The notes beneath the pieces were generated by a model. It had not been told where the DNA came from, did not search any database, and saw only the letters and a program-made list of their open reading frames with translations. From positions 14,993,894 through 15,057,893 of the forward strand of contig NC_079209.1 in the NCBI RefSeq assembly GCF_026745355.1: 64,000 bases of DNA. The letters are read 5' to 3'. This DNA comes from Beta vulgaris subsp. vulgaris. Lineage: Eukaryota; Streptophyta; Magnoliopsida; Caryophyllales; Amaranthaceae. Shown here in pieces: positions 1 to 11,234 of the stretch (the first letter of the stretch is position 1; the number at the start of each line of letters is the position of its first letter). The translations under genes and the position numbers were made by a program.

Positions 1-767
1 CCCGAAAGTTCAGCCACCACTCCAAGGTAATCTCACCCCTTTCTTAATTTTTTTTTATTTTCTATTTTGCCTTTTGGTTTTTGATTTTCTCTACCTTGCA
101 TTTCCATGTTTGAATATGTATGCCAATGATATGGAGATATTGTTTCCATTTTTTCATGAATCATGAGTTTGCTTACTGAACATTTGAAATACTGATATTT
201 AATTTCTTTATATTTTTAATTTCTTTCTCCTACATTGTATATTTTTTCTATAATTGCTGTACTACTTAAACCTTTAAGATTTTGTGTTGATTGAGATTTG
301 AAAGTGAGACGTTTCTTTGTGCTAAATATATTGCTCGTGACATCTAGAATAATTTACAGCGTGCAATAAGCGAATTCGAGTTACCGAGTTTGAGCAACTT
401 GATTCGAGTCAGATTTAGGCTTGAGTGATATACTCAAGCTCGACTCGTATCATAATCACTCCTACTAGTAGTTGGTACAATAATAGCTATAAGTCATCTC
501 ATTATAGTAATAGTATTTGACTAAAGTTTTCCTTTTTTGGATACATAGAATTATAAAAAGATATGGTGCTATCAGTTTTCAATGCCCACGCTCCGCCAAA
601 TATTGAGGTAAGAGTAGCTCATGATCACCTTTGATGAAATAAATTTAATTCAAATTGCGTATTGAAATTTCTGAATTTGAAGTTGCTATATTACAATCAT
701 TTTTTTGCAGGAGAATGACACACATGGGCCAAAACTTAAGCAAGATGATGTGCAGGAAGGACGAGGG
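1..767 (+). CDS. possible exons of an unidentified host gene (partial)
   Basis: Three short segments behave like exons: 1-26 (donor GT at 27-28), 561-607 (acceptor AAAAAG, donor GTAAGA) and 711-767 (acceptor TTTTTTGCAG, donor GTAAGC). The splice phases agree. The first leaves one base, which joins AT of the second to make a codon, and the second joins the third in phase 0. The reading is continuously open across all three, about 43 codons, including NIE joined to ENDTHGPKLKQDDVQ. I do not recognise the protein. No later exon is evident before the Stowaway at 1063. The phase agreement is the only real support. Chance matches to splice sites are common in AT-rich DNA, so this could be noise or a remnant. 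Confidence 0.3.
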
Positions 768-1062
768 GTAAGCACGACTTAATTTTTCAGAATGATATGA
801 TGCAAAATTAATGGTTTATCGTATTTTTCCTGTTTCACAAAATTTCGTCTGATGTCTCTCTGTTTTAGATCTTACCATATCATGGACAATTTTTAAAAAA
901 ATTTACGTGGCATCTCCATCTGTTACTAGAAAATATTTTGCCTCTTATTGTTTGCTCAATTTCTTTTACCTGAGGATTGAGGTTGAAGTTCACAAAATTT
1001 AACAACGCAAGCCAGTTGATAGAAAAAAAAAAATTATTGAGTATGATTCACAGTATCTAATA

Positions 1063-1323
1063 CTTCCTGTGTTTCTTCTTACTTACAACAGTTTGATTTT
1101 CACGCTTATCAATGCATAGTTTCAACCATCAATAAGTTTAATTACCGATAAATAAAAATTATAAAAAGTATATATTCAGAAAATATACATTCAGACGAAT
1201 CTAACAAGATCTCACATGATCGAATATGTTTTTCCTTACCTATAAATCACCAAATATAAACTAAGTAAAGTTGGTGAATAGTGTAAAAGTCAAACCGTTG
1301 CAAGTAAAAAGAAACGGAGGAAG
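1063..1323. mobile_element. Stowaway MITE
   Basis: The terminal inverted repeats begin CTTCCTGTGTTTCTTC on the left and, reverse-complemented, CTTCCTCCGTTTCTTT on the right. TA dinucleotides flank both ends (1061-1062 and 1324-1325), as expected of Tc1/mariner-derived Stowaway elements. It is 261 bp, with no coding capacity. A very similar copy in the same orientation lies at 2894-3149. Confidence 0.88.
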
Positions 1324-1374
1324 TAATAATTAATCTGAAAGCATATTTTCAAATTAAAGTATTAACTTTCTATA

Positions 1375-1894
1375 TCTCTATTATATAAGCCAAGGGAGGA
1401 GGTGTGGTGTCCTTTTTTGAAGTAACTAAAATACCATTAATGATCTAATTAATAGAATGAAAAAAATTACAAAAGCAAATCATTTAAAAATTCTCATTCC
1501 AACTTGCCATTTAAAACAAGTTTAAAATGGTATATGCATTAAATACTTCAATCAAAAATTAAATGGACAAAATATTTATACCTTATAAAAAAGATGGAAT
1601 ACATAACGTGCACATGAAAAGTCTGAACATTCACTACCTTTGATACTCTTTAATCCAGTTAAAACAACTCATTATTTTTGTTCTTTCTGTTCAATATTCA
1701 TTCACAAAAAATTAATGTTAACAATCACTCACAACCTTTTTATTTTTTTACATTGGCGAATTAATATATCTAAATTCATCTAACTGTTGAATTTTTCACA
1801 TTTAAGTTTAATCATAAATAAAGTACGAATGAAGTATCTAATAGAATAACAAATTTTGAAATTAACGCACGCATCACGTGCATATGAAAGCTAG
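1375..1894 (+). mobile_element. non-autonomous Helitron
   Basis: The 5' end is TCTCTATTATATAAGCC preceded by A. The 3' end is CTAG followed by T. A short hairpin (GCACG 1867-1871 pairing with CGTGC 1877-1881) lies ten bases before CTAG. TC start, CTRR end, subterminal hairpin and insertion between A and T are the Helitron signature. At 520 bp it carries no Rep/helicase, so it must be mobilised in trans. Its interior (about 1690-1805) is related in reverse complement to 5389-5470, inside another Helitron fragment. The same 5' terminus recurs at 5948, 13991 and 17788 on the minus strand. Confidence 0.85.
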
Positions 1895-1904
1895 TTTTGA
1901 GTAT

Positions 1905-2855
1905 GTGAAAGTATTGGGTCAGACCGTCTGACGTATTATTTACTGTCAGACGGGTGAGCCCAATACATCTTCTCTCATTGATACTCGTCAGGGACAACGG
2001 GAAGAGTGAAGGGAGTTGAGTTAACTCACCGGAACTTCATCGCATTGATCGCTGGTTTGCACCACCAGAAAATGAAGATGTTGGCGGAAGAAGAAGAAGG
2101 GGAGGAGAAGAAAGGTCCGGCAGTACAACTAATATCGAAACGATGAATATGAAACGTTGAAAACTGTGGAGACGTTGGTTTTAATGGCGAGGTTCGATTT
2201 CGAAACGATGTTGAAAACTGTGGAGAAGTACAAAGTTACATACATGCCGGTTTCGCCGCCATTACTCCAGGTCTGGGAGTGATATGAAAGAACGAAATAT
2301 CGTGACAAACACCAACGTAAATCGACGAGATACAACCACGAAATTCCGATGAATTTGATTTCCGGAAGCAATGATTGAGATGAAAGGGAAATGATATCAA
2401 ATGCAGTGCTACTTCTAGAAGGACCTGGATCTAATAAAGAAGAAAAAAAATCAGCTAAGAGGAATGAAGAAGAAGGAGAAAGTGAGAGAAAGTAGAGGTT
2501 AGTGTTTTGTTTTTCAGTTGGACTTTGTTTTCTTTCAGTTGAATTTTGTTTTCTTTCAGTTGGACTTTGTTTTGTTTCAGTTGGACTTTGTTTTTTTCAG
2601 TTGGACTACCTGAAAAAAAAATGAAGACTACCTGAAAAAGAATAAAGACCAACTGAAACCCAAAGTAAGTCTAACTGAAGTACAAAAACCAACTGAAAAA
2701 AAAAGAAGACTAACTGAAAACAAAATGAAGACTACCTGAAAAAAAATGAAGACTACCTGAAAAAAAATTTAAGACTAACTGGAAAGAAATTGGAACTACC
2801 TGAAAGTCATCCGACCAAAGATTATGGTCGGACGAGTCCGACACAATACGTTCTC
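1905..2855. mobile_element. MULE-type non-autonomous element with 9-bp TSD
   Basis: A perfect 9-bp direct repeat TTTGAGTAT flanks the element (1896-1904 and 2856-2864). The ends are related inverted repeats: left GTGAAAGTATTGGGTC, right reverse-complemented GAGAACGTATTGTGTC. Nine-base duplications are typical of Mutator-like elements. The 951-bp interior has no credible gene. It holds short repeats built on TTTCAGTTGGACTTTG (about 2510-2610) and their roughly inverted counterparts around AAGACTAACTGAAAA (about 2610-2810). The short minus-strand frames here come from those repeats. The left TSD begins two bases after the Helitron's last base. Confidence 0.82.
2510..2810. repeat. imperfect inverted minisatellite inside the MULE
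   Basis: The left half repeats TTTCAGTTGGACTTTG-like units four or five times. The right half repeats ACTACCTGAAAAAAAATGA and AAGACTAACTGAAAA-like units. The two halves are approximately complementary, so the region could fold on itself. Confidence 0.65.
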
Positions 2856-2893
2856 TTTGAGTATTACATGCGGTCAATTGTGAAACTTGTTTA

Positions 2894-3149
2894 CTTCTTT
2901 TGTTTCTTTTTACTTACAACAGTTTGACTTTCACTCTTGCCAATTCATAATTTCAACCATCAATAAGTTTAATTACTGAAAAATAAAAATTATAAAAGTA
3001 TATATTCGAAAAATATACATTCAGACGAATCTAACAAGATCCTACATTAATATATTTTTCCTTAACTATAAATCACCAAACATAGACTAAGTAGAGTTGG
3101 TGAATAGTGTAAAAGTCAAACTGTTGCAAGTAAAAAGAAACGGAGGAAG
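2894..3149. mobile_element. Stowaway MITE
   Basis: The left terminus is CTTCTTTTGTTTCTTTTTAC and the right terminus ends AAACGGAGGAAG. TA flanks both ends (2892-2893 and 3150-3151). It is 256 bp and closely matches the copy at 1063-1323, including internal ATATACATTCAGACGAATC. Confidence 0.88.
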
Positions 3150-3230
3150 TATGAAAGATTAAGAAAACTTGTCAAAAATAAGTCAATTTTTGGCCGGTCA
3201 GCTCAAACTAAGTGATTTTTGATTAACTCA

Positions 3231-4277
3231 GAATAAGCAAAACTTGTAGAAGTATTAGCTTTTAATAGGTCTAACTGATAAGCAACTTGTTATTGTAAGT
3301 AACCTGTCCATGTGTCTATTATTTATTGGTTTAAATTTTAATTAATTTATAAATATTAATTACAAAAACATAAAAAGAATCCCCTCTTGCTTCGATCTCT
3401 CCTCTCCTTCACCTGCAATCCTCTACTCCTCCACTGTCAACCGTCCCCTTCCACCCCCAACACCACCACCACCTTCCGGACCATCAGCCTTCCCCCAAAA
3501 CCTTCCACCGGCTTCCTACCCCAATTACCCACCCCAAAGATCAAACTCTAACCCCCCATCAGTTGATTCCTCCCGTCTTCAATCCCTCTCACGCTCGCTT
3601 TCTTTCTCCTCTTCGCAAAACCATCGCACCATCACCACGGGGCTGCTCCTCTAGACTGCTATCCTCATCATTGTCGTCCTCTCCCCGCGGCTTTCCAACA
3701 CCACCGACCCCCAAAATCAAACTCCAACCCGATTTGAAGTTCAATATTTGTGAGAAATGGCGCTAAAGCTCGATTTGAAGTCCAACTAAAATTCGTGAAT
3801 TTAGGGAGGATGTAGGTTTTCCCAATTTTTAGGTGGTAAAATGACAAAAATGGATTACTAAGGAATTGAAAACAACGAAACTTCATCAAAGTTAGTGTAA
3901 AGATGAGCCACGAAGAGGAGAGAGAAAAAGGAGAGTGAGAGAGATCGAATTTGCTGGTTTGTGGTTTGACCATGCCAAAATCAATGAAGATTCGACTGAT
4001 CACTGATTGATGTAGGAGAAAATTCCGGTGAGTAAGTCAAATTAAGCAGATAGTTAAGTCACGACTTAAATGACTTTTGGGCTGGGCAGGTGGCTGGGGA
4101 GGGGGTTTGTTTTGGTAGGGGAGGAGGTGGTCTGGTGGTGGTGGATTGACAGAGGAGGGAGAAATAGGTTTTGGAGGAAAGAAAGTAGGCTAATGAAAAA
4201 AAATCAAAAATTACCGATTGTTCAGGCCAGTGGTCACCTGAACCTATTATAAGTTAATATACAAGCTTTGCTTATTC
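3231..4277. mobile_element. possible foldback element of about 1.05 kb
   Basis: Inverted arms of about 40 bp face each other. The left arm (3231-3270) starts GAATAAGCAAAACTTGTA and the right arm (4242-4277) reads the same in reverse complement with a few mismatches. I found no clear TSD, so the true ends may lie further out. The interior is pyrimidine-rich from about 3380 to 3740 (resembling a 5' UTR, no gene recognised) and G-rich at 4080-4190. Frames in this interval look like composition artefacts. Confidence 0.5.
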
Positions 4278-4290
4278 TAAAGTAGCCTTA

Positions 4291-4985
4291 GGGCCTGTTC
4301 TCTTCGGCATAAAACAGCTGAACTGAACTGAACTTATCAAAGCTGAACTGAACTGAACTGAACTTATTGGAGCTGAACTGAACTGAACTGAACTGAACTG
4401 AATTGAATTGAATTGAATTAAATTGAATTGAATTATATTACATTGAAATAGAATAATTGAATGTAATAAATATATAAATAATATTTTAAACAATAATAAT
4501 ATGAATATTAAATAATAATTATAATGATAAGTAATAATAATGAATAATAATAATAATAATAGTAGTATTTTGAATATCTTTAAATGATAGTTATAAATAA
4601 ATAATATTAATAATCATAAATTAATAATAATAATAATTAATGATAGTAATGATAATTAATAATAATTATTTTATATTATTTGTATTAATATATTAATACT
4701 TGACGATGATATATAATAACAATAATATCTAAGAAGTAAACTAATATTACTATTTTAATAATTAGATTTAATAATTTAAAAATATTTAGTAATAAAAATA
4801 ATGATTGGGTTAAATTACGTCATAAACCGTCTTGACGCGATTTGATTGGTTTATGGGCTAAAAAAAGTGGGTTTATTTGTGCTTTGACCTAAACCATGTT
4901 CCTCCTAATAATAATAGTAATAATAATAATTAGTAAAGCTATAATTAGAAAAATATATAGAAACAACAACAACAACAACAACAAC

Positions 4986-5020
<35 letters not shown>

Positions 5021-5291
5021 ATAGTAATGATATATATTTAAATAATAATAATAATAATAATAGTAATTAGTAAAATAAATTATACCAACATAATAATAAT
5101 AATATTTAACAAAATGGTTATAAAAGAATAGAGCTGAACTGAACTGAACTGAACTGAACTGATCTGAACTGAACTGAACTTATTGGAGCTGAACTGAACT
5201 GAACTGAACTGAACTTATTGGAGCTGAACTGAACTGAACTTATTAGAACTGAACTGAACTGAACTGAAAATAAGTTGGGGAGAACAGACCC
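4291..5291. mobile_element. PIF/Harbinger (Tourist-like) non-autonomous element
   Basis: The ends are GGGCCTGTTCTC and its near-perfect inverse GAGAACAGACCC. TTA flanks both ends (4288-4290, 5292-5294), the Harbinger target duplication. It is 1,001 bp. The subterminal regions are (CTGAA)n-type repeats broken by CTTATTGGAG, at 4318-4430 on the left and 5133-5270 on the right. The centre (4500-5100) is almost entirely AAT/AAC microsatellite. There is no coding capacity. A relative with the same repeat vocabulary lies at 9593-11231. Confidence 0.83.
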
Positions 5292-5349
5292 TTATTTGCA
5301 TGCAATGCATACATTAATTTCAAAACTTGTTATTCGATTATAAGCTCCT

Positions 5350-5948
5350 TCCGTGCTATAGTTATGGTGACACTTAATATGTGAAAAATTATTCGTTGAA
5401 TGAATTTAGATATATTAATTCGCTAATGTAAAAAACTAATAAAGGTTGTAAATGATTTTTAATATTAATTTTTTTAGTTGCAAAATTTGATAGGTTTAGT
5501 TTCTGTCAAGTCTCTCACCATTCTATTTGTTTTGTTTTTTGTTTTCAAAGTTAAATTCTATAAAAAAAATAGAAATTTTATTGAATTTATTTATGATTTC
5601 TAATATTATAATTTTTTAGTTGATTTTTGAATTAAGTACAATACTTCATAAATTGTAAAGAAAGTAGACACTTTGATTTCAAGTCAATTTTTTCATTTGT
5701 TGTAGTTTGTAAGTGAATTTTTAAGTTTTTGTAAAGTTTCCTCATTTTAGTGATTTGCATAACGTAAATTATGCAATTTTATGATTTTAGTTGACTTGTG
5801 AGTGATTGTTATAATTATATTTTTTGATATTTTTGTATGAAGCCCCCTTTGATTTGTAAGTGAATTTGTAATTTAGAATGGGAAGGGAATAACATAGTAT
5901 CTTCATTCGGGGACACCATAGCTTCCCTCTTCCCTTATATAATAGAGA
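5350..5948 (-). mobile_element. Helitron, 5' part, 3' end not found
   Basis: On the minus strand it starts at 5948 with TCTCTATTATATAAGGG followed by a GGTGTCC block, the same terminus as the other Helitrons here. The interior at 5389-5470 matches the reverse complement of 1690-1805. I could not find a hairpin plus CTRR on the left, so the left border is approximate and the copy may be truncated. Confidence 0.6.
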
Positions 5949-6239
5949 TATGTTGTACTTTGATTCTTGAATGATATTTTACATAAACCTTTTTACTTTG
6001 ATAATTAATCGCTATTATATAATAGAAAAAAATAGGTCCAAATATATGTAAAAGTTTCATTATATATAGGAAACACTATAAAAAAGTAAATAATTTTTTT
6101 CCTTGTCTAACTTCTAAATTCTGATTTCACTACAAATACACCTCTATTTTTTATCATGACCCACCATTAATTGTGAATGGTTTCTGAGAATTGTGAGTTG
6201 TAAGTATTGTAAATGTTTTTGTATGTATTGACGTTTTAG

Positions 6240-6517
6240 GTTATTAGCTAGTAGTTTGTATGTTAATTTTAAGTTTTAATAAAGTTTCCTGATTATTTGA
6301 GTGATTTGCTGATTTTTATAATGTGATTTTCTCAATTGTATGGGTGATTTGTAAAGTTTATTCTTTTAAGTGATTTGTGAATTAGTGTTGTAAATTTATT
6401 TTCGGTAGTTTTCTTTGAGTGCCGATTTTGATTTTGACATTCCTTTTGTAATTTAGAAAGAGAAAGGGGGCAAAATAGGCGTTTCAAAAGAGGACACCAT
6501 GGCTCCCCCTTCCCTTA
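6240..6517 (-). mobile_element. Helitron 5' fragment cut by a Stowaway
   Basis: It runs leftward on the minus strand from 6517. The sequence TAAGGGAAGGGGGAGCC then GGTGTCC matches the 5' part of the other Helitrons. The expected outermost bases are missing because a Stowaway (from 6520) inserted at a TA inside the terminus. The interior is alignable by eye with 5700-5948, so these are two related copies. The left border is uncertain. Confidence 0.55.
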
Positions 6518-6519
6518 TA

Positions 6520-6741
6520 CTACCTCTGTATTTTTTTAGTTGCACCATTTGTTTTTTCACATTTGTCGAGACGATTCTTTAAACGTTAATATCTCTTATT
6601 GGGTGCAAGTAAAAAAATATAAAAATTTGATATTTGGAATCCTCGCATTGAGACGAATCTAACAAGACCCCACTTGACTATGTTTTTTCTTATATAATAA
6701 TGCGAGATAACTTAACAAAGTTGATTGATGAATAGTGCCAC
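6520..6741. mobile_element. Stowaway MITE, right end missing
   Basis: The left terminus CTACCTCTGTATTTTTTTAG follows TA at 6518-6519. The body has the usual GACGAATCTAACAAGACC block near 6651. The right terminal repeat is absent because the sequence passes directly into LINE coding sequence near 6742. Confidence 0.7.
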
Positions 6742-7494
6742 CATTGGAACTCTAACATTATGAATTTCCACTACATAGGAGAAAATTCCCAGGGTGTCCA
6801 TGGAGTGGTTGAGGCATGTAGTACAAACTTATCTTACGTTTTATCTGCTATATATGCAAGCCCCTCTTATGCTGATAGAAAATTACTCTGGCAAGACTTA
6901 TGTAATATTGCAGGTGTGGTTAAAAGCCCATGGATAGCTATTGGGGATTTTAATGAGATCATTAACCAAGGGGAAAAGTTTGGGGGTCAACCGATTAAAA
7001 TAAACCGAGCCAATTTATATGCATCTACGATGAACGCTTGTAGCTTGTTAGATTTGGGTTACCAAGGTCAAAAGTATACATGGTCTAATATGCGGAAAAA
7101 ATATCCAATTTTTACAAGACTAGATAGAGGGTGGGTCAACCCGGAGTGGATCACGAAATTCTCGAACTCGAACCTTTGGAATCTCCCTAGGGTGACATTG
7201 GACCATTGCCCGATCCTTGTATACCAAGATAACCCTCCACCAAAAATAGGAAACAAGCCCTTTCGCTTCGAGCCTATGTGGCTCTTGGACCATACCTTCG
7301 AAGAAAAAATAAAGACCTCGTGGCCTAGGGAGGGGAGAGAAATAGGTAGCATGCTTCTAGATCTTAAAGAAGTTCTTGTAGAATGGAATATAAATACATT
7401 TGGGAATGTGTACATAAGGAAGAAGGGTTTTGGCAAGGTTACATGGAGCTCCAAAAGCACTTCACGCCAAGCCCTACTCGGACTTCCTGCATGA
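6742..7494 (+). pseudogene. LINE apurinic-like endonuclease domain (partial)
   Basis: The open frame has an internal ATG at 6760. The upstream codons also read as coding but meet a stop in the Stowaway. It shows late motifs of the exonuclease-endonuclease-phosphatase fold used for target-primed reverse transcription: IAIGDFNEI near residue 60, TRLDRGWV near 122 and LDHCPIL near 147. The N-terminal WN-type motif and catalytic Glu segment are absent. The frame drifts out of family-like sequence after about residue 225, indicating a frameshift before the linker at 7535. The overlapping minus-strand frame (7068-7562) is a shadow. Confidence 0.8.
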
Positions 7495-7534
7495 GTTAGA
7501 AAGAGACCTTTAAGATGAGCTAGTTCAAATTTTA

Positions 7535-9592
7535 ATGCAAGAAGAAGCCTTATGGGCCGCAAAAAATGAAATGGAGCGTCTAAGGGAGGGAGAGAGGAAT
7601 ACCAATTATTTTCATAGAAATGTGATGATCAAACGCAATGCTAGCCGAATTCTTTCGCTTAGAAATGAGGTAGGAATGGTTATCCAAGACCCTAATCAAC
7701 TTAGATCACATGTACAAACCTTTTTCGAAAGCCTATACTCATCTGAATAAATAGAACGTGCATGGACAGCTAACCCAAGCCACGCCCTTATTGATATGGC
7801 ATACCCCACATCCGACGAAGAAATTAGGACGACCTTGAAACAAATGAAACAAACTATAGCACCGGGGCCCGACGACCTTCATCCTATGTTTTTCCAGAAA
7901 ATGTGGGACATTGTAGGCAAGGATGTCTGTTAGAACATTAGGTCTTGGTTCCTCCAACGAAAAATGCCTCAGGAAATGTGTCAAGCTGTTATTTCTTTAA
8001 TCCCAAGCAAAACCCACCTGATACGAACTAAGGTCAAACACCTAAGACCCATAAGTTTGTGTAACACTTTGTACAAACTGACAACTAAGGTTATAGTGAA
8101 TAGACTCAAGCCCTTGATTCCATATTGAATTTCACCAAATCAAAATAGCTTCATTAAAGGAAGAGGGCGGTCCTAATGTTAATATTGTAGTTGCCACTGA
8201 AATCCTTCACTCAATGAACAAGAAGAAAGGAAAGATGGGGTGGTTTGCACTAAAAATTGACTTAGAGAAGGCCTATGATAGGATCGAATGGAGTTTTGCA
8301 CGAACATGCCTTCAAAATTTAGACGTTAATGAGTCGTCAATTGACCTGATTATGAGTTGTGTGTCCCAATCTTCATCCTCGATCCTCATGAATGGAATAA
8401 AATCTAATACCTTCAACCACACAAGGGGACTGAGACAGGGAGACCCGATGTCCCCGTATTTGTTTAACATCTGCCTTGAATCCCTTTCTCATGTGATTAC
8501 TTAGGAAATAATGGACAAGACCTGGACCCTTTTTTGGGTAGGTAAAGACAAAGTCTCGGTGTCAGATTTAATGTTTGTGGATGACCTATTGGGAGGGTAC
8601 ACGAATCAACAACCTTAAGGAATTTCTGTAAGCTCTCGGGTCAAAAGATTAATGATAGTAAGAGTAGACTTATTTTTTCCCCTAACACACCCAAGAAGCA
8701 CAAATCTCTGTTTCAACAAACCTTAAACATCGAGGAACATGCAAATCTAGGAAACTACCTAGGCTTACCTTTGTCTCACGAAAGACCATCAAAGAACCAA
8801 GTCCAATTTGCGGTAGATAAAATTAAAGGGAAATTGGCCAATTGGAAAACAAAATACCTGTCAAGAGTCCGTAGGTTATGTCTCATATCCTCTACCCTTT
8901 CAACTATCCCGACCTATTATATGCAAGACATGGCCCTACCTGCTGCAACCCTCAAAGACCTAAACAGAGTGTGCAATAACTTTTTGTGGGGTGATGTAGA
9001 GAACCACAAAAGAATCCATCTTGTTGAGATGGAGAGAACCTTCAGGCCTAAAACAATGGGAGGATTGGGTGTGCACAACCAAACTTTGATGAACAAAGCA
9101 TACATGGAGAAATTAGGCTGGAAGCTATCTCAAGGCCCTAACAACCTAGCTCAAAAATGCATAACCTCGAAGTATATAGATGGAGACTATGTTACCTGCT
9201 TTACCAAGGGGTCGCCAATTTGGCAAAGTGTAAGAAAAGGATGGGATCTCCTTGCAAAAAATAGTCTGTGGATCTTGGGAAATGGTGTGGCTATAGACTT
9301 TTGGAATGATAATTGGCTAGGAATAGGAACTATCCGTAGTCATGTTGCTAGCCCTTTAAATCTACATGAGGATGAGTACAAGGTGAGGGACGTCACAAGG
9401 GACAGAGTTTAGAACTTAGAGTTGCTATCCTTGACCCTACCGGATCACATAGCAAGCCGAATATTGAATTCAGATCCTCCTAATCAGGGAGCCCAAAATG
9501 ATATTCCGGCACCAATATACCTAGAACCCCAAGGTTTTTCGCTTGCCTTAGCCTATAAGGCCCAATTCCTAAGCAACAATATGGGGGACTTA
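7535..9592 (+). pseudogene. LINE reverse transcriptase, broken
   Basis: The linker (7535-7750, with GERNTNYFHR) leads into a frameshifted RT. The segment near 7860 reads APGPDDLHPMFFQ, then LRPISLCNTLYKL. 8214-8504 holds KIDLEKAYDRIEW and GLRQGDPMSPYLF. The catalytic box near 8567-8590 reads LMFVDDLL in place of the usual FADD, followed by a short deletion. 8771-9412 is the thumb/C-terminal region, including FLWGDVENHKRIHLV and GGLGVHNQTLMNKA. Stops interrupt at 7931, 8126, 8504 and 9410. The product would have copied LINE RNA at a nicked target in the nucleus. No active enzyme can be made from this copy. Confidence 0.85.
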
Positions 9593-11231
9593 AGGTGTGT
9601 TCTTTTCACCTGAATAACCCTGAACTTATCTGAACTCAACTTATTGGACCTGAACTGAAGTTATTGGACCTGAACTGAACTTATTGGACAGGAACCGAAC
9701 TTATTAAACCTGATTGGACCTGATTCAACTTATTGGACCTGATTAAACCTTATTGGAACTTAATGGACCTGATTGAAACTTATTGACCTGATTGGAACTT
9801 ATTAGACCTTATTTGACCTGATCGAAACTTATTACACATTATTGGACCTGATTGTAACTTATTAGACCTTATTGGATCTAATTGGAACTTGTTTGACCTT
9901 ATTGAATGAAAATATTGATGAGTTATTGTAGACACTAAAAATTTATTAATTGTTCTATATTAAAATGAGTTAATTATTATTGAGCTAAAATAAATATAAT
10001 TTACCCAATTTAATTAATTTATCCCACTCAAATAACATATCCAAATTAAATTAAAAAAATATAATTTGGATTCTTAAATTTTTGGGTTAGCCCATATTAC
10101 TAGTCCGAATAAGGTGGTCAAATGGCAAAGATAAAAAAGACTTCCAAGTCGTAAAGCGGGCCCAAACCCATAAACTATAAAGTTCATGAAGGGATCTCTA
10201 TTCCCTATAAATAGACCTCACATCTCTTAGTTGAGGGGATCGGAAAATTATTAATCTCAAGAGCTCATAAATTTCTCTTGGAACTCTCTCTGCAAATAGT
10301 CAATAAGCACATCAAATCCGCGCCGGATGTTAAGATACACTCAAACATATTCAACTGAGATTCAAGCTTTTGTCATCCCTCATTCGAATACACCCAAACA
10401 AAACTCAAGCTCAAGTTGACGTTGACAAAACGTCAGTCTACACTCAGCTCCACGTCGACAACATGTGTCACTCTCAAGCTACGAAACATAATCAGAGGAC
10501 TTAGTTTGTTTTCATTATAAACTGTTTACAGAGATCTGTACTCAATACATTATTGAAATTTAATTTCTTTTTTACTTTGTTTCTTGTCTTATATATTTTG
10601 ACTCGAAATTTGTGTATACAATTATAACATAAATATTACCCATAACGTACTACCCTTCAAAATTTATTATGAAATAATAATTATTAAAATTTTCCCTTTT
10701 AAAAAATAATAATTATTAATTATCTCTTACAATAAACAATTTAACAAAAAAAAAAAACTATTTATATACTTGCCTATATACAACTTTTACCACTAATATA
10801 TCTAATAGTTTTGTATATAGTAATATGAATAATAAAATAATAGACAATTATACAAGTATAATATGATATAATCGTTGTGGTACTTTAATTAAAATTCTAA
10901 TAATAACATAATCAACTAGTAGTGATAGGAGTAATAAAATAATGGACAATAATACAAATGTTCATTGATCATTGACTATTTGGACCTTATTGAAACTTAT
11001 TGGACCTGATTAGTCCCAATTAGAACTTATTGCATCTGATTGGAACTTATTGGACCTTATTAGACTTGATTGAAACTTATTGCACCTGATTGAAACTTAT
11101 TAGACATGATTATCAATTATTGTCCTGATTGGACCTGATTTGAACTTATCTAAACTAAACTGAACTTACCTGGACTGAACTGAACTTATTGGACCTGAAA
11201 CTTAATTTATTAAGGTGAAGAGAACGCACCC
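9593..11231. mobile_element. PIF/Harbinger-type non-autonomous element inside the LINE
   Basis: TTA duplications flank it (9590-9592, 11232-11234). The ends are AGGTGTGTTCTTTTCACCT and, reverse-complemented, GGGTGCGTTCTCTTCACCT. It is 1,639 bp. Both flanks are filled with degenerate repeats of GACCTGATTGGAACTTATTG (9620-9900 and 10980-11200). Removing it restores LINE reading from SNNMGDL to WKVNTSPKVQFFLW, so it inserted after the LINE. The element at 4291-5291 shares the TGTTCTC core and the CTTATTGG repeats. A probable solo LTR (9927-10620) sits in its centre. Confidence 0.85.
9927..10620. mobile_element. probable solo LTR nested in the Harbinger-type element
   Basis: A 694-bp segment starting TGTAGACAC and ending TGTATACA is set apart from the surrounding GACCTGATT repeats. 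It holds a TATAAATAG box near 10206 and a run of CACGTCGAC-like motifs near 10400-10470. The flanking pentamers are GTTAT and ATTAT (4 of 5 match), consistent with a decayed 5-bp TSD. No internal retroelement sequence is present. Confidence 0.55.
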
Positions 11232-11234
11232 TTA

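Noticed and set aside
4500..5100. AAT/AAC-rich tract as a matrix attachment region or replication origin
   Set aside because: It is explained as the interior of a Harbinger-type element; no independent signal.
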